The notes beneath the pieces are model-generated. The model saw only the letters and a program-made list of their open reading frames with translations. It had not been told where the DNA came from and ran no database searches. 64,000 nucleotides of DNA from Nocardioides sp. Root122. Lineage in GTDB: Bacteria; Actinomycetota; Actinomycetes; Propionibacteriales; Nocardioidaceae. The position numbers were made by a program, and so were the translations under genes. Shown here one piece after another: positions 8,453 to 17,501 of this stretch (within the stretch, counting starts at the first letter, position 1; the number at the start of each line of letters is the position of its first letter). Location of the stretch: positions 106,751 through 170,750 of the forward strand of contig NZ_LMDE01000001.1 of assembly GCF_001425025.1 (NCBI RefSeq). Direction: 5' to 3'.

Positions 8453-9700
8453 TCAGGCGGCTCGGGGGAGCGGCATGGGTGCGAGCCGGGCCAGCCAGTC
8501 GTGCAGGCGGGCGGTCCGCGCGGCGGTCGCAGCGGGGTCGAGCGGCTGGTCGTTGGTGAGCAGCGCGAGGACGCGCAGCGAGTCGCTCCGGGCGAGGAAG
8601 GCCGAGGTGAGCAGCGTGTCTCCGGCCTGGCGCGAGAGCTCCGCGAGCCGCGCCGGAGAGACCCGCTCGGGGTCGGCGAGCGCGTGGAGCGGCCGTCCGC
8701 CGAACGCCTGGAACGGACGGCGCGTGCAGGCGGACGCCAGCGCCGGCAGCAGCCGCTCGCCGGCGCGCGCGACCGCGGCGTCGTGCGTGGTCAACCCGGC
8801 CGGGTCGTGCCGCGAGCGCCATGCCGCGGCGAGGTCGTCCCACGGGCCCGCGCCGAACCAGCTCCGGCACAGCTCGACGTTGAAGAGCACGCGCAGCCAC
8901 GACGGGGGGTGCGGGTCGCCGAGGCGTACGCGGTGCACGGACGCCGTCGGACCGTCGACCACGTTGGCCAGCGCCGGCACGGGCGACCAGCCCGCCATCG
9001 CGAAGGCACCGACGTCGGCAGCCACCTCCCCGGCCCAGGACCTGAGGAGCTCGCCCAGGCCCGGTACGTCGCCGGCGACCTCGGCGAGCACCTCCCCGAG
9101 CTCGGTGTTCCAGCCGACGAGGTGGCTCCACTGGTGGGTGGTCTCGTGCAGGATCGCCGTCGGGTGGATGAGGTTGTGCCGCGTGACCTTGATCGCCGCG
9201 ACGGGCGAGAGCCCGCCCTGGTCCCACAGCCGGATCCCCGCCCGGAGCACCGCGGCGCCGAGTCCCTTCTCCGGGTAGACCAGCGCGGGTGGCACCTCCT
9301 TGCCCAGCGGGCGCAGCACGACCTCCATCGAGTCGACGGCGATCGTGTCCAGCCCGCGCAGCACCGCCCCGAGCCGCGGTGTGGTCCGCTGCTGGACGGC
9401 GTCGCCGTAGAACTCGACGGTCGACTCGACGGCGAGGTAGCGCGCCCGCAGCCGGAGCAGGGAGGCGCGGCACTCACCGAGCGGTCGCCCGCTCGCGAGC
9501 GCGGTCGCGAGGGTCGTGCCCTCGGCGGACAGCGCCGCGATCGACGAGGTCAGCCGGTCGCGGAGCCGCAGCCGGAGGTAGTCCTCGAGCTGGGCCCAGG
9601 CCTCCGTAGGTGCCACGGCGTCGAGCTCCGCCAGCTGGACGATGGCGCCCTGCCAGTGCGCGAGCTCGGCGTGCAGCTGCCGGCGTTCGGCGTCAGTCAC
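8453..9700 (-). CDS. Putative zinc metallopeptidase with HETTH motif
   Basis: This soluble, mostly helical 415-residue protein has TAILHETTHQWSHL at about 181-194. HETTH fits the zincin HExxH signature, and downstream acidic residues in AGEVAADVGAF (about 225-235) could supply the third ligand. The GTG at 9700 is chosen because GGGAGA lies upstream and because GTGACTGA overlaps the preceding stop by 8 bp, a common coupling arrangement. I cannot place it in a named peptidase family. With the lysin and trypsin-like protease it makes this module rich in hydrolases. There is no secretion signal. Confidence 0.6.
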   Translation of the reverse strand: MTDAERRQLHAELAHWQGAIVQLAELDAVAPTEAWAQLEDYLRLRLRDRLTSSIAALSAEGTTLATALASGRPLGECRASLLRLRARYLAVESTVEFYGDAVQQRTTPRLGAVLRGLDTIAVDSMEVVLRPLGKEVPPALVYPEKGLGAAVLRAGIRLWDQGGLSPVAAIKVTRHNLIHPTAILHETTHQWSHLVGWNTELGEVLAEVAGDVPGLGELLRSWAGEVAADVGAFAMAGWSPVPALANVVDGPTASVHRVRLGDPHPPSWLRVLFNVELCRSWFGAGPWDDLAAAWRSRHDPAGLTTHDAAVARAGERLLPALASACTRRPFQAFGGRPLHALADPERVSPARLAELSRQAGDTLLTSAFLARSDSLRVLALLTNDQPLDPAATAARTARLHDWLARLAPMPLPRAA

Positions 9701-11843
9701 TGTGTCTCCCGGCGCGGATGGTGAGGGTCGGGGCACCGGGCATCCCGGAGGCGAGGGCGGTCGCATCGGCGAACGCGAAGGCGAACGTCAGCGTCAGTCC
9801 GGGGGCGGGGTCCTTGGCCGCGGTGGCCATCGCGGCCGCCTGGGCGGGCAGCTCCCTGGCCAGGGTGGACTTCATCGCCTCGACCACGTGGGCGGCGAGC
9901 GCCTGTCCACGAGCCGGTGCGACGGTGGACCGGGTCGCCCGGCCGAGCATGCGCGGCAGCCGGAGAGCCGCGGCCTCCTGCACCTGGCGGCCCAGCAGCC
10001 GGCCGACCGTGGCGACGACCTCGGTCTGCTCCTGTCGCTCGAGCAGTCCGGCCAGCCGGTGCGCGGTGCGCTCCCCGACGCGCAGGTGCACCCGCAGCTC
10101 CGGTCGCGCCAGCTGGGGACGGAGCCGGAACGCGATCCGGCTGCGATGGCGTACGACACGCCTGCCGGGCACGACGACACGGAAGTATCGCCGCCCTGCC
10201 GGTCCGAGCACGCCCGGACGCGTGCCGAGCGCGGCCCTGCCGAGCAGCAGACCTGCGGTCGCCGGGCTCAGCTCCTCGAACTCGGCCGGGAGGACCCCCT
10301 CGCCCTCGCCGGCAGCGAGGTGGCCCAGGTGGCCGCCGGTCATCGTCTCGAAGACCTGCACCTCGGCGTTCACCGGCCAGGTCGCCACCCCGGCGTCGAG
10401 CAGCCGCTCCTCCAGCGTCTCCGCGCCGGGCAGCTCGACCTCCCCGGCCCGGGCGCGGGTCAGCGTCACGTCGAAGCGGCGCGCGCTGCGGCGGTAGCGG
10501 CGGGCCCTCCCGGCACGGGGCATGGCGACCCACCCGGGCCTGTCCGGGTCGTGGTCGGGCAGGTCGTCGCGCAGCACCGCCGGAGGCAGGTTGCGCACGG
10601 CCGCCGCGCCGAGGGCGTCGCCGACCTCGGCCTCGAGGCGCAGCGGGTCGTCGAGGGCCTCGGCCGGCAGGCTCATCACGTCGACCACGGCCTCCTGGAG
10701 GGTGTCGACGAGCGCCTCCGCTCCGAGCTGTTCTGGTGCTGCCGACTCCAGGGACAGCAGCCTGAGGCCGGCGTCCGCCACGTGCGGCGCGAGCGCGCGT
10801 GCCGCCTGCGGGCCGACGTACCCCTGGATGAGGGTGGCGAGCTGGCCGGCCACGAAGTTCTTGATGCGGTCGCGGCCGATGATCCTCACGCCGGTCCGGA
10901 TCAACGGCATGGCCGCCATCACGACAGGGATGAACTGCTCGAGCTGCTCGGTGGGCGGCCGACCGGGCTCGGCCTCCGACAGCTGGCGAGCCAACGTGGC
11001 GCGGGCACGGTCGAGGTCGGACAGCGGGTCCTCGGACTGCATCGCCCCGTCGTCGTACGCCGCCTCGCTGAGCACCTGCTCCTGCGCCGCGTCCGACGGG
11101 GCGAGGAGGGCCTCGGCGAGCTGGGCGTCGAAGGCCTCGGTGAGGGACGGCTCCGCCTCCGCCTCTGACAGGCCGAGGCGGTGGGCGAGCTGGGTGGCCG
11201 GACCGCGCAGGGGCGCGGGGAGCCGGTTGATCGCCTTGCTGAGCACCCGCCGGAGCAACGGGCGCACGAGCTTGCGGAGGGCCGCGAAGACCGGACCCAG
11301 GGGGACCAGCCTGCTGAGGCCCTTCACCGCGCCGGCGGCCACCGCCTTCGCGGCGCTGAACGCCTTCTTCACCAGGCCGCCGAGGAACTGCTCGCTGCTG
11401 GACTCGGGGTCGCGGGCGTACTCGCCCAGCACCCCGGCGACCTCGCCCTCGCCGAAGGAGTCGAGCCGCCGGTCGGCGAAGCGCTGCTCGAGCTCGGCCA
11501 GCCCCCGGTCGACGGACTCGCCGAGCTGCTCCAGCCACTGCTCGGCCTCCTGGTCGGCCACCTGCTCCTGGTCGCCGTACCGGGTCAGCGCCCGGAGGTG
11601 GTGCCCTGCGACCTCGTCGACGAGCCCTTCGACCGTCTCGTCGAACTCCTCGTCCTCGAGCTCGGCGACGAGCGCCTCGAGCGAGTCGGCGGACTGGACC
11701 GACTCGTCCTCCGAGGTCAGTCCTGCGGCGAACGGGGAGACGAGGGCGCCCCCCTCGTAGGAGGGGACCTCCTGGTCGGTGACCTCGAAGCCGGTGAGTC
11801 CGCCGCCGGAGAAGATGGGTGCCTCCGTGTCGAGCGTCGTCAT
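9693..11843 (-). CDS. Large SPF-tagged protein of unknown function, 716 residues
   Basis: The protein opens with an acidic disordered segment that includes SPF (residues 36-38) and Glu/Asp runs. A hydrophobic, Lys/Ala-rich stretch follows (about 165-240; VKKAFSAAKAVAAGAVKGL), which looks membrane-interacting or amphipathic. A long helical middle carries a second hydrophobic patch (FIPVVMAAMPLIRTGVRIIG). The C-terminal third is Arg-rich with beta-like repeats. No catalytic motif is recognised. GGGAGG precedes the ATG at 11843. Its length and the unusual hydrophobic segments make it a candidate scaffold, carrier or pore-forming component of the module. That role is inference. Confidence 0.55.
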   Translation of the reverse strand: MTTLDTEAPIFSGGGLTGFEVTDQEVPSYEGGALVSPFAAGLTSEDESVQSADSLEALVAELEDEEFDETVEGLVDEVAGHHLRALTRYGDQEQVADQEAEQWLEQLGESVDRGLAELEQRFADRRLDSFGEGEVAGVLGEYARDPESSSEQFLGGLVKKAFSAAKAVAAGAVKGLSRLVPLGPVFAALRKLVRPLLRRVLSKAINRLPAPLRGPATQLAHRLGLSEAEAEPSLTEAFDAQLAEALLAPSDAAQEQVLSEAAYDDGAMQSEDPLSDLDRARATLARQLSEAEPGRPPTEQLEQFIPVVMAAMPLIRTGVRIIGRDRIKNFVAGQLATLIQGYVGPQAARALAPHVADAGLRLLSLESAAPEQLGAEALVDTLQEAVVDVMSLPAEALDDPLRLEAEVGDALGAAAVRNLPPAVLRDDLPDHDPDRPGWVAMPRAGRARRYRRSARRFDVTLTRARAGEVELPGAETLEERLLDAGVATWPVNAEVQVFETMTGGHLGHLAAGEGEGVLPAEFEELSPATAGLLLGRAALGTRPGVLGPAGRRYFRVVVPGRRVVRHRSRIAFRLRPQLARPELRVHLRVGERTAHRLAGLLERQEQTEVVATVGRLLGRQVQEAAALRLPRMLGRATRSTVAPARGQALAAHVVEAMKSTLARELPAQAAAMATAAKDPAPGLTLTFAFAFADATALASGMPGAPTLTIRAGRHSD

Positions 11844-11891
11844 GAGCGCCTCCCTCTCACGTCAGCACGTCGCGCTTGTGGTCCGCTGACG

Positions 11892-12179
11892 CTAGGAGTC
11901 GGCTGTCTGCGGCTTCGTCGCGCCAGCGTCGTCGTCCCGTGTGTCGTCGCGTGGTGCTCGTGCCGCCGGCGCTGGCCGGCTGGTCGGGACCGGAGGCGCA
12001 TCGTCCTGCTCGATCGATCGCAGCCACGCCTCGAACTGGTGGACCGCGGACTCCACGCTCGTCGCGAGCGTCAGCGTCGCGGGGCGGCGACCGTCGCGGC
12101 CGGCCAGGAATCGGACCTTCAGGCCGTCGCCGTCACGCCAGAGACGTACGACCAGGTTGTGCCAGACTGGGGGTTCCAT
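11892..12179 (-). CDS. Small hypothetical protein at head of SPF module
   Basis: The 95-residue protein has an N-terminal beta-rich half (WHNLVVRLWRDGDGLKVRFLAGRDG) and a Ser/Pro/Asp-rich tail (from about residue 60). An ATG at 12179 or a GTG at 12182 could start it, and neither has a clear Shine-Dalgarno. It lies 48 bp upstream of the 716-residue gene and is divergent from the SARP-like regulator, so it probably begins the operon. The family is unrecognised. Confidence 0.45.
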   Translation of the reverse strand: MEPPVWHNLVVRLWRDGDGLKVRFLAGRDGRRPATLTLATSVESAVHQFEAWLRSIEQDDAPPVPTSRPAPAARAPRDDTRDDDAGATKPQTADS

Positions 12180-12338
12180 CACTGAACAGCGTGCGCGTGT
12201 GGAGTCCTCGGCACCGTCGTCGCCGCGTCTGCGACGAGGTCACACCCGCGTCAACGTTCACCCTCCGACGTCCCTGACGACAGGACCGTGACGCTGCGTA
12301 GGCGCGCGTGTGCTGTCGTTCCGGGTGGGGAGGGACGA

Positions 12339-13094
12339 ATGACGACTGCTGCGTTGTCGCGAGCGGCCGGGCCCAGCATCAGCCTGCTGGGTGGGTTCTC
12401 GGTGCACGTCGGCCACCAGGTGGTGCCGATGCCACGCAATGCCCAGCGGGTGCTGGGCTTCCTGGCCGTGACAGGCGTCGAGCAGCTCCGCGACACCGTG
12501 GCCGGCAACCTGTGGCCGAGCGCCGCACCGGACCGCGCGATGTCCAACCTGCGTACGGCGTTGTGGCGCGTGCGTCAGGCCGATACGCGCATCGTGATGG
12601 CGCGGCGCGACGCCATCGGTCTGGACCAGGAGGTCCGGATCGACTACGAGCTGATCACCTCCCAGGCCCGGCGGATCATCGCCGAGTACCCGGTCGAGGA
12701 CCAGGCGATCAGCGGCGCCGCGCTGCTCCTCGAGGCCGACCTGCTCCCGGGCTGGGACGAGGAGTGGCTGCTGCTCGACCGCGAGCGCCACCGTCAGCTC
12801 CGCATCCACGCCCTGGAGAAGCTCAGCGAACTGCTCACCTCGCGGGGCCAGTACGGCCGCGCCATCGACGTCGCCTGCGCCGCCATCCGGGTCGAGCCGC
12901 TGCACGAGTCCGCCCATGCCGTCCTGATCGCCGCCCACATGGCCGAGGGCAACCACACCGAGGCGATCCGCCACGGCCGCGACTACGCCCTGCTCCTCGA
13001 CAAGGAGGCCGGGCTCGTGCCCTCCCCCCGCATCGCCGCGCTCCTGCTGCCGGCCCAGCGCTCGGCGGCCCCGGCCGCACACCCCCTCTCCTGA
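12339..13094 (+). CDS. SARP/BTAD-family transcriptional regulator
   Basis: The 251 residues show the SARP layout. An OmpR-like winged-helix part (LLGGFSVHVGHQVVPM through NLWPSAAPDRAMSNLRTALWRVR) precedes a BTAD/tetratricopeptide-like helical domain (about 120-240; ADLLPGWDEEWLLLDRERHRQL, RVEPLHESAHAVLIAAHMAEGN). The ATG at 12339 follows GGGGAGGGACGA. It is divergent from the SPF-tagged module, with about 160 bp between them, which suggests it controls that module. SARPs normally activate secondary-metabolite or secreted-function operons. A second regulator of this type occurs at 58753, also next to an unusual secreted system. Confidence 0.75.
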   Translation: MTTAALSRAAGPSISLLGGFSVHVGHQVVPMPRNAQRVLGFLAVTGVEQLRDTVAGNLWPSAAPDRAMSNLRTALWRVRQADTRIVMARRDAIGLDQEVRIDYELITSQARRIIAEYPVEDQAISGAALLLEADLLPGWDEEWLLLDRERHRQLRIHALEKLSELLTSRGQYGRAIDVACAAIRVEPLHESAHAVLIAAHMAEGNHTEAIRHGRDYALLLDKEAGLVPSPRIAALLLPAQRSAAPAAHPLS

Positions 13095-13114
13095 CGCGTG
13101 CCTATGCTCGGCAC

Positions 13115-14116
13115 ATGACGATCCAGCAGTCCACCGACACCGCCCACGCCGCCATGCTGGGCCTCGGCGTCCACCGGCCCGAGCGGCTGGTGACCAACGA
13201 CGAGATCTGCGAGGTCCTCGACTCCTCCGACGAGTGGATCCAGACCCGGTCGGGCATCCGGACCCGACGCTTCGCGGGCGAGGACGAGACGCTGATCGGG
13301 ATGTCGGTGTCGGCCGCCGAGCGCGCCCTCGCCGCCTCGGGCGTCGCGGCCGGCCAGATCGGCTGCGTCATCGTCGCGACCTCGACCTACCCCGAGCACA
13401 CGCCCGCATCGGCGCCGCAGGTCGCGGCCGCGCTGGGCATCACGTCGGCCGCCTTCGACATCTCGGCCGGGTGCGCGGGCTTCTGCCACGCGCTCAACCT
13501 GGCGTCGTCGATGGTGCGCTCCGGCGCCGAGTCGCACGTCCTCGTGATCGGGGTGGAGCAGCTCAGCCGCTTCATGGACCCGACCGACCGCGGCACCGCG
13601 TTCATCTTCGCCGACGGGGCCGGTGCGGTCGTGGTCGGACCGTCCGACGCCCCGGGCATCGGCCCGACGGCGTGGGGCTCGGACGGCACGCAGGCCCACG
13701 TCATCACGCAGAGCCCGAGCTGCCTCGGCGGCCACTCCGACCGTGACCACCCCGTGGTGCAGATGGAAGGCACGGCGGTCTTCCGGTGGGCGCCGTTCGC
13801 GATGGCGAAGGTGGCTCACGAGGCGCTCGACCTGGCCGGCGTCGGCGTCGACGAGCTCGACGCCTTCATCCCGCACCAGGCCAACCTCCGCATCACCCAG
13901 ACCCTCGCCAAGAACATCCAGATCCCCGACTCGGTCGCCATCGCCACCGACGTCGTCGACTCCGGAAACACCTCGGCCGCGTCGGTCCCGCTCGCGATCG
14001 AGGCGATGCTCCGCAAGGGCGAGGCGACCGTCGGTGACACCGCCCTCCTCATCGCCTTCGGCGCCGGCCTCAGCTATGCGGGTCAGGTCGTGACGCTTCC
14101 GCCGCTGGGTCAGTAG
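13115..14116 (+). CDS. fabH: 3-oxoacyl-ACP synthase III (KAS III, FabH)
   Basis: The 333-residue length is normal for FabH. The catalytic triad is visible: Cys in SAGCAGFCHAL (about residue 120), His in IPHQANLRI (about 253) and Asn in SGNTSAAS (about 284). Terminal GAGLSYAGQVV matches the usual C-terminus. The enzyme condenses a short acyl-CoA with malonyl-ACP to begin fatty acid synthesis. No other fab genes are adjacent, so it could instead be a KAS III for a specialised product or starter unit. It starts 20 bp after the SARP-like gene and is followed 5 bp later by a GNAT gene, so the three may form one transcript. Confidence 0.85.
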   Translation: MTIQQSTDTAHAAMLGLGVHRPERLVTNDEICEVLDSSDEWIQTRSGIRTRRFAGEDETLIGMSVSAAERALAASGVAAGQIGCVIVATSTYPEHTPASAPQVAAALGITSAAFDISAGCAGFCHALNLASSMVRSGAESHVLVIGVEQLSRFMDPTDRGTAFIFADGAGAVVVGPSDAPGIGPTAWGSDGTQAHVITQSPSCLGGHSDRDHPVVQMEGTAVFRWAPFAMAKVAHEALDLAGVGVDELDAFIPHQANLRITQTLAKNIQIPDSVAIATDVVDSGNTSAASVPLAIEAMLRKGEATVGDTALLIAFGAGLSYAGQVVTLPPLGQ

Positions 14117-14121
14117 CCGCG

Positions 14122-14637
14122 GTGGACGGGGCCGAGGTCCGCCTCAGCACCGGCGACACGGTGCGGATCCGGCCGATCCACAGCACGGACGCCGTCGAGC
14201 TGCAGCGCGCCTTCGGCCTGATGAGCGAGGAGTCGCAGTACCAGCGCTTCCTGACCGGGATGCCGCGCCTGACCGACAGCCAGGCGACGTACTTCACGGC
14301 GGTCGACCACGTCGACCACGTCGCGTACGTCGCCCACTCCACGCACGACGCGAGCTACATCATCGGCGTCGCGCGCTTCATCCGCTACGCCTCCGCCCGC
14401 GACGAAGCCGAGCTGGCGATCACGATCGCCGACTCCTGGCACGGCCTCGGGCTGGGCACGGTGATGCTGCGACAGCTGTGCGAGCGCGCCCGCGAGGTCG
14501 GGGTACGACGCCTGCGCGCGGAGATGATGCCCGACAACGAGGGGATGCTGCGGCTCCTGCGCTCCGCCGGGATGGTGGACGAGACGCAGGAGGACGGCCG
14601 GGTGGTCGGGCACCTCGAGCTCGCGCGGGGGGACTGA
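14122..14637 (+). CDS. GNAT-family N-acetyltransferase
   Basis: The 171-residue protein has the GNAT core: an N-terminal RIRPIHSTDAVELQRAF segment, a central strand ending in ELAITIADSWHGLGLGTVML, which contains the acetyl-CoA-binding pattern (Q/R-x-x-G-x-G/A type), and a late NEGMLRLLRSAGM helix. The substrate cannot be deduced. The GTG at 14122 lies 5 bp after fabH and lacks a clear ribosome-binding site, so translation probably depends on coupling. Confidence 0.75.
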   Translation: MDGAEVRLSTGDTVRIRPIHSTDAVELQRAFGLMSEESQYQRFLTGMPRLTDSQATYFTAVDHVDHVAYVAHSTHDASYIIGVARFIRYASARDEAELAITIADSWHGLGLGTVMLRQLCERAREVGVRRLRAEMMPDNEGMLRLLRSAGMVDETQEDGRVVGHLELARGD

Positions 14638-14863
14638 ATCCCGGGGCGGATCGACGACGCAGAGACGCGCACATTGCGTCAGATGCGGACGACCCAGACG
14701 CAGGCCACCACTGGCTCCGGCGGCTTCGGCTCGGGTCCCACGTGGTGACGCGGACTAGACCGGGCCGACGTTCGCCCAACCGCGTGTAACACACCGGCTC
14801 GCCGTGGCGCTGATGAGTAGACGAGGTGCGGCGCAGGGCCTGCCGAGATCCAGGAGGACGTGC

Positions 14864-15313
14864 ATGTCCGTCTCCACCCGCAGGGACGAGCGCGGCGCTG
14901 CCGCACTCGAGTTCGCCCTCGTCATGCCCATCCTCTTGCTGCTGGTCGTCGGCATCGCGAACTTCGGCTTCGTCTTCGCCCAGCAGATCTCGTTGAACAA
15001 CGCCGCGCGTCAGGCGGCGCGCTATGCGGTGGTCGACGGCAGGACCTGCGCGGACATCAAGACCGAGGGCCGGACAGCGGCCGAGACCATCGGCATGAGA
15101 GTGAGCGACGGGACGGTGCCGACACCCGTCGTCACGAACTGTGGAGCCGACACCGTGAGGCCGTGCGCCGGTAGCGCCCCCAACACCAACATCACGGTGA
15201 CGATGACCCGTTCAGGACCAGCCAATCGATGGGTGGTCACGTTGCCGCCGTTCAACTTCCTCGCAGTGCCCACTCTGAAGGGCACCGGCGTGATGCGGTG
15301 CGAGTTCTCATGA
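14864..15313 (+). CDS. TadE-like pilus assembly protein
   Basis: The 149-residue protein starts with a basic segment followed by RGAAALEFALVMPILLLLVVG, the TadE signature in which Glu precedes a single membrane helix (about 15-40). The remainder is extracytoplasmic, with paired cysteines. The ATG at 14864 follows CAGGAGGACG. Family knowledge links TadE to Flp-type tight-adherence pili or general surface secretion. No CpaF, TadB or TadC homologue is present here, so the machinery must be elsewhere. It overlaps the next gene by ATGA. Confidence 0.8.
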   Translation: MSVSTRRDERGAAALEFALVMPILLLLVVGIANFGFVFAQQISLNNAARQAARYAVVDGRTCADIKTEGRTAAETIGMRVSDGTVPTPVVTNCGADTVRPCAGSAPNTNITVTMTRSGPANRWVVTLPPFNFLAVPTLKGTGVMRCEFS

Positions 15314-16545
15314 GCGGCGGAAGGGACGAAAGCGGCGCGACCGTTGTCCTCGTCGGACTCGTCGCGGTCGTCCTCATGGGCATGTGCGGCCTCGTCGCCG
15401 ACTTCGGACTTGCCTACGCGAACAAGCGTGCGACCCAGACGGCAGCGGACGCCGCCGCCTTGGGCGCAGCGGGGGTCTTCGCGCAGCAGCCCTACCGCAC
15501 CTGCGCCGACATGCTGAGCCACGGCAACACGGCCGCCCAGGCAGAGGCCAGGTCCAAGGTCGATGCCAACGACACCACCTCTGCAGCCGGGGCGTTGAGC
15601 GGAGGAGGCGTCACCGCCACCTGCTCGGGTGGCGACCTGGTCGTGACGGCATCGGTCACCGCCTCGAGCCCGAACTTCTTCGGCAAGGCTCTCGGACGCA
15701 CGGCGGACTACGACCTCGAGCGATCCGCGACCGCTGCGGTCGAGGCCGCCACCACCGGGCCCCGGATGCGTCCGATGGCACTGTGCTCGTCCGACATCCC
15801 GGCCGGGACGGTGCCCGGCACGCCCTTCAAGCTCTACGCCCCGGGCGACGGCCCCGGGTGGTCCTCCTCGTCGTGCCCGTTGCCGGACAACACCGGTGCC
15901 GGGAACTGGTGGACGCTGGACTGCCCCAACGAGAACTCGACAGACGGCAGCGGCACGTCGGCGCTGGCCGACCAGATCCGCTCCGGCTGCTCCTTGCCCA
16001 TCTCGATCGTGTCCGGCCAAGGGACGTTGACCGGGACGGCCCTCAACGACCACCTCGCCGCCGCGTGCCCGAATCCGTCCACCTCGGAACCCTTCTCGTG
16101 CCTCGGCGGCGACCCGGGACAGCCGGACCCCGGCAACGTCCCCCAAGCCTGGAAGGACCTGATCAACAGCGCTTCCACTGTGCCCATCCCGGTCTACTGC
16201 ACCAACCCCGGGCTCTGCGCGTACTCGTCGATCGCCGGCACCGGTACCAACGCGATCTTCCCCGTCCACAAGATCATGGGCGTGCAGGTGTGCGCGTTCC
16301 ACTTCGGCAAGCAGAACAAGTCGAAGTACCCCACGCCCTCGCAGCCGCTCCCCAGCAGCGTGGCGTCGAGCTGCGCTCCGGCGGCGAGCATGGTGACCGC
16401 CGTCAAGTCGGACAACAGCGACAAGACGTACCTCGTCCTCATCGCCCGGGTCGTGCAGGTCTCGATCGTGACGGCCGACTCGGGTTGTGCCCTCGGGGAC
16501 GACAGGTGCGACGGCGGCCTGAGGCAGGTGCGCCTCACCCAGTAG
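15310..16545 (+). CDS. TadG-like pilus/Flp-associated protein
   Basis: The 411 residues begin DESGATVVLVGLVAVVLMGMCGLVADFGLAY, a TadG-type N-terminal membrane anchor. An ANKRATQTAADAAALGAAG helix follows, then a long extracytoplasmic part with many cysteines (probably disulfide-bonded) and Gly/Ser/Pro-rich loops. The start codon overlaps the TadE stop as ATGA. Partnership with the TadE-like protein is expected, with both acting at the cell surface. A von Willebrand-type domain, frequent in long TadG proteins, is not evident. Confidence 0.75.
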   Translation: MSGGRDESGATVVLVGLVAVVLMGMCGLVADFGLAYANKRATQTAADAAALGAAGVFAQQPYRTCADMLSHGNTAAQAEARSKVDANDTTSAAGALSGGGVTATCSGGDLVVTASVTASSPNFFGKALGRTADYDLERSATAAVEAATTGPRMRPMALCSSDIPAGTVPGTPFKLYAPGDGPGWSSSSCPLPDNTGAGNWWTLDCPNENSTDGSGTSALADQIRSGCSLPISIVSGQGTLTGTALNDHLAAACPNPSTSEPFSCLGGDPGQPDPGNVPQAWKDLINSASTVPIPVYCTNPGLCAYSSIAGTGTNAIFPVHKIMGVQVCAFHFGKQNKSKYPTPSQPLPSSVASSCAPAASMVTAVKSDNSDKTYLVLIARVVQVSIVTADSGCALGDDRCDGGLRQVRLTQ

Positions 16546-16690
16546 AGCGGCGCTTCCACACCGAGGCGCAGCGGATCGCGATGGGTCTCCGTGACGGCTG
16601 CTCTGCCCGGCCCACCACCGACGCATCCACGACCCGGCGTTCCAGCACTCGCTCGACAAGCACGGCAAGGTGCGCTTCACCAGGCGCACG
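16546..16690 (+). pseudogene. Remnant of an HNH endonuclease (DUF222/13E12-type)
   Basis: Right after the tadG-like stop, one frame reads RRFHTEAQRIAMGLRDGCSAR, like the start of an HNH nuclease core (typically RDGGC). About 10 codons later, in another frame, HHRRIHDPAFQHSLDKHGKV resembles the end of the same family. The central part (His-His, Asn and zinc-cysteine region) is missing, so an internal deletion with a frame change is the simplest reading. This is pattern recognition without alignment. Confidence 0.4.
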
Positions 16691-16788
16691 CAAGGAGAGC
16701 GGGCTCAGCGCGCCGGCCTGGCCGGCGTCGACGGAGGCGGGACCTCCGCCCCTGTGCCGAGCCGCCGGCGCGGAGGGAGGGTGGGGTC

Positions 16789-17315
16789 ATGACGGAGCAG
16801 CAGCCCTACGAGGTGGTGGGCGATCACCGTGACTTCGAGCTGCGGCGCTACCCGGACCACGTGGTCGCGGAGACGCTGGCGACGGGGTCCTTCGAGGGCG
16901 CGGGGAACGCGGCCTTCCGCCGCCTCGTCGGCTACATCGGTGGGCGCAACGCCCGGAGCCGCAAGGTCGCGATGACTGCGCCGGTCGTGCAGGAGGCCGA
17001 GGACGAGGCGGCGGGTCGCTTCGTCGTCGCCTTCGTCCTGCCCGCCACGTACGACCTCGACAGCGCCCCGCCCCCGACGACCCCGACGTGCGCCTGCGCG
17101 CTGTCCCCGCGCAGACGGCGGCTGCACTGAGGTTCTCCGGGCGCTGGACGCGCGAGCGGTACGACGAGCACGCGCGTCGCCTCCTCTCCGCACTGGACGC
17201 GGCCGGTCTCGAGGTGGTGGGCCCGCCGCGGTTCGCGCGCTTCGACCCACCGTGGACGCCGTGGTTCCTGCGCCGCAACGAGGTCGTCGTACCCGTCGCC
17301 GCCCCGGCGAAGTGA
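16789..17315 (+). pseudogene. SOUL heme-binding family protein, frameshifted
   Basis: The first frame from the ATG at 16789 (GGAGGGAGG upstream) reads YEVVGDHRDFELRRYPDHVV, RKVAMTAPVVQ and FVLPATYDLDSAPPP, all typical of SOUL/HEBP proteins. It then loses sense and stops at 17130. The expected continuation (DDPDVRLRAVPAQTAAALRF, then PPWTPWFLRRNEVVVPV) is found in the -1 frame from about 17076 to 17315. One missing C in the run near 17071-17075 explains it. Joined, it would be about 175 residues, the normal SOUL length. This is either a true pseudogene or a sequencing error in the homopolymer. Confidence 0.75.
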
Positions 17316-17501
17316 GCCGGAGCGAGCCGGAGCCGCCGGGCGATGGCCCGGTGGAATCCCGGTCGCGCCGGGACTCCGGCGTCGCCTACGGTCGTGGTCT
17401 CGCCTCACCCCTGGGGCGGCCGGGCTCCGCAGGCACGACCTGCGCGGCGACCGGGATCCGTGAACAGTGGTCCGACCACATCGGCAGGGGTTGCCCGGCG
17501 G

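Noticed and set aside
3576..12179. Contractile injection system or prophage
   Set aside because: Lysin and proteases are present, but no sheath, tube, baseplate, capsid or integrase gene is seen.
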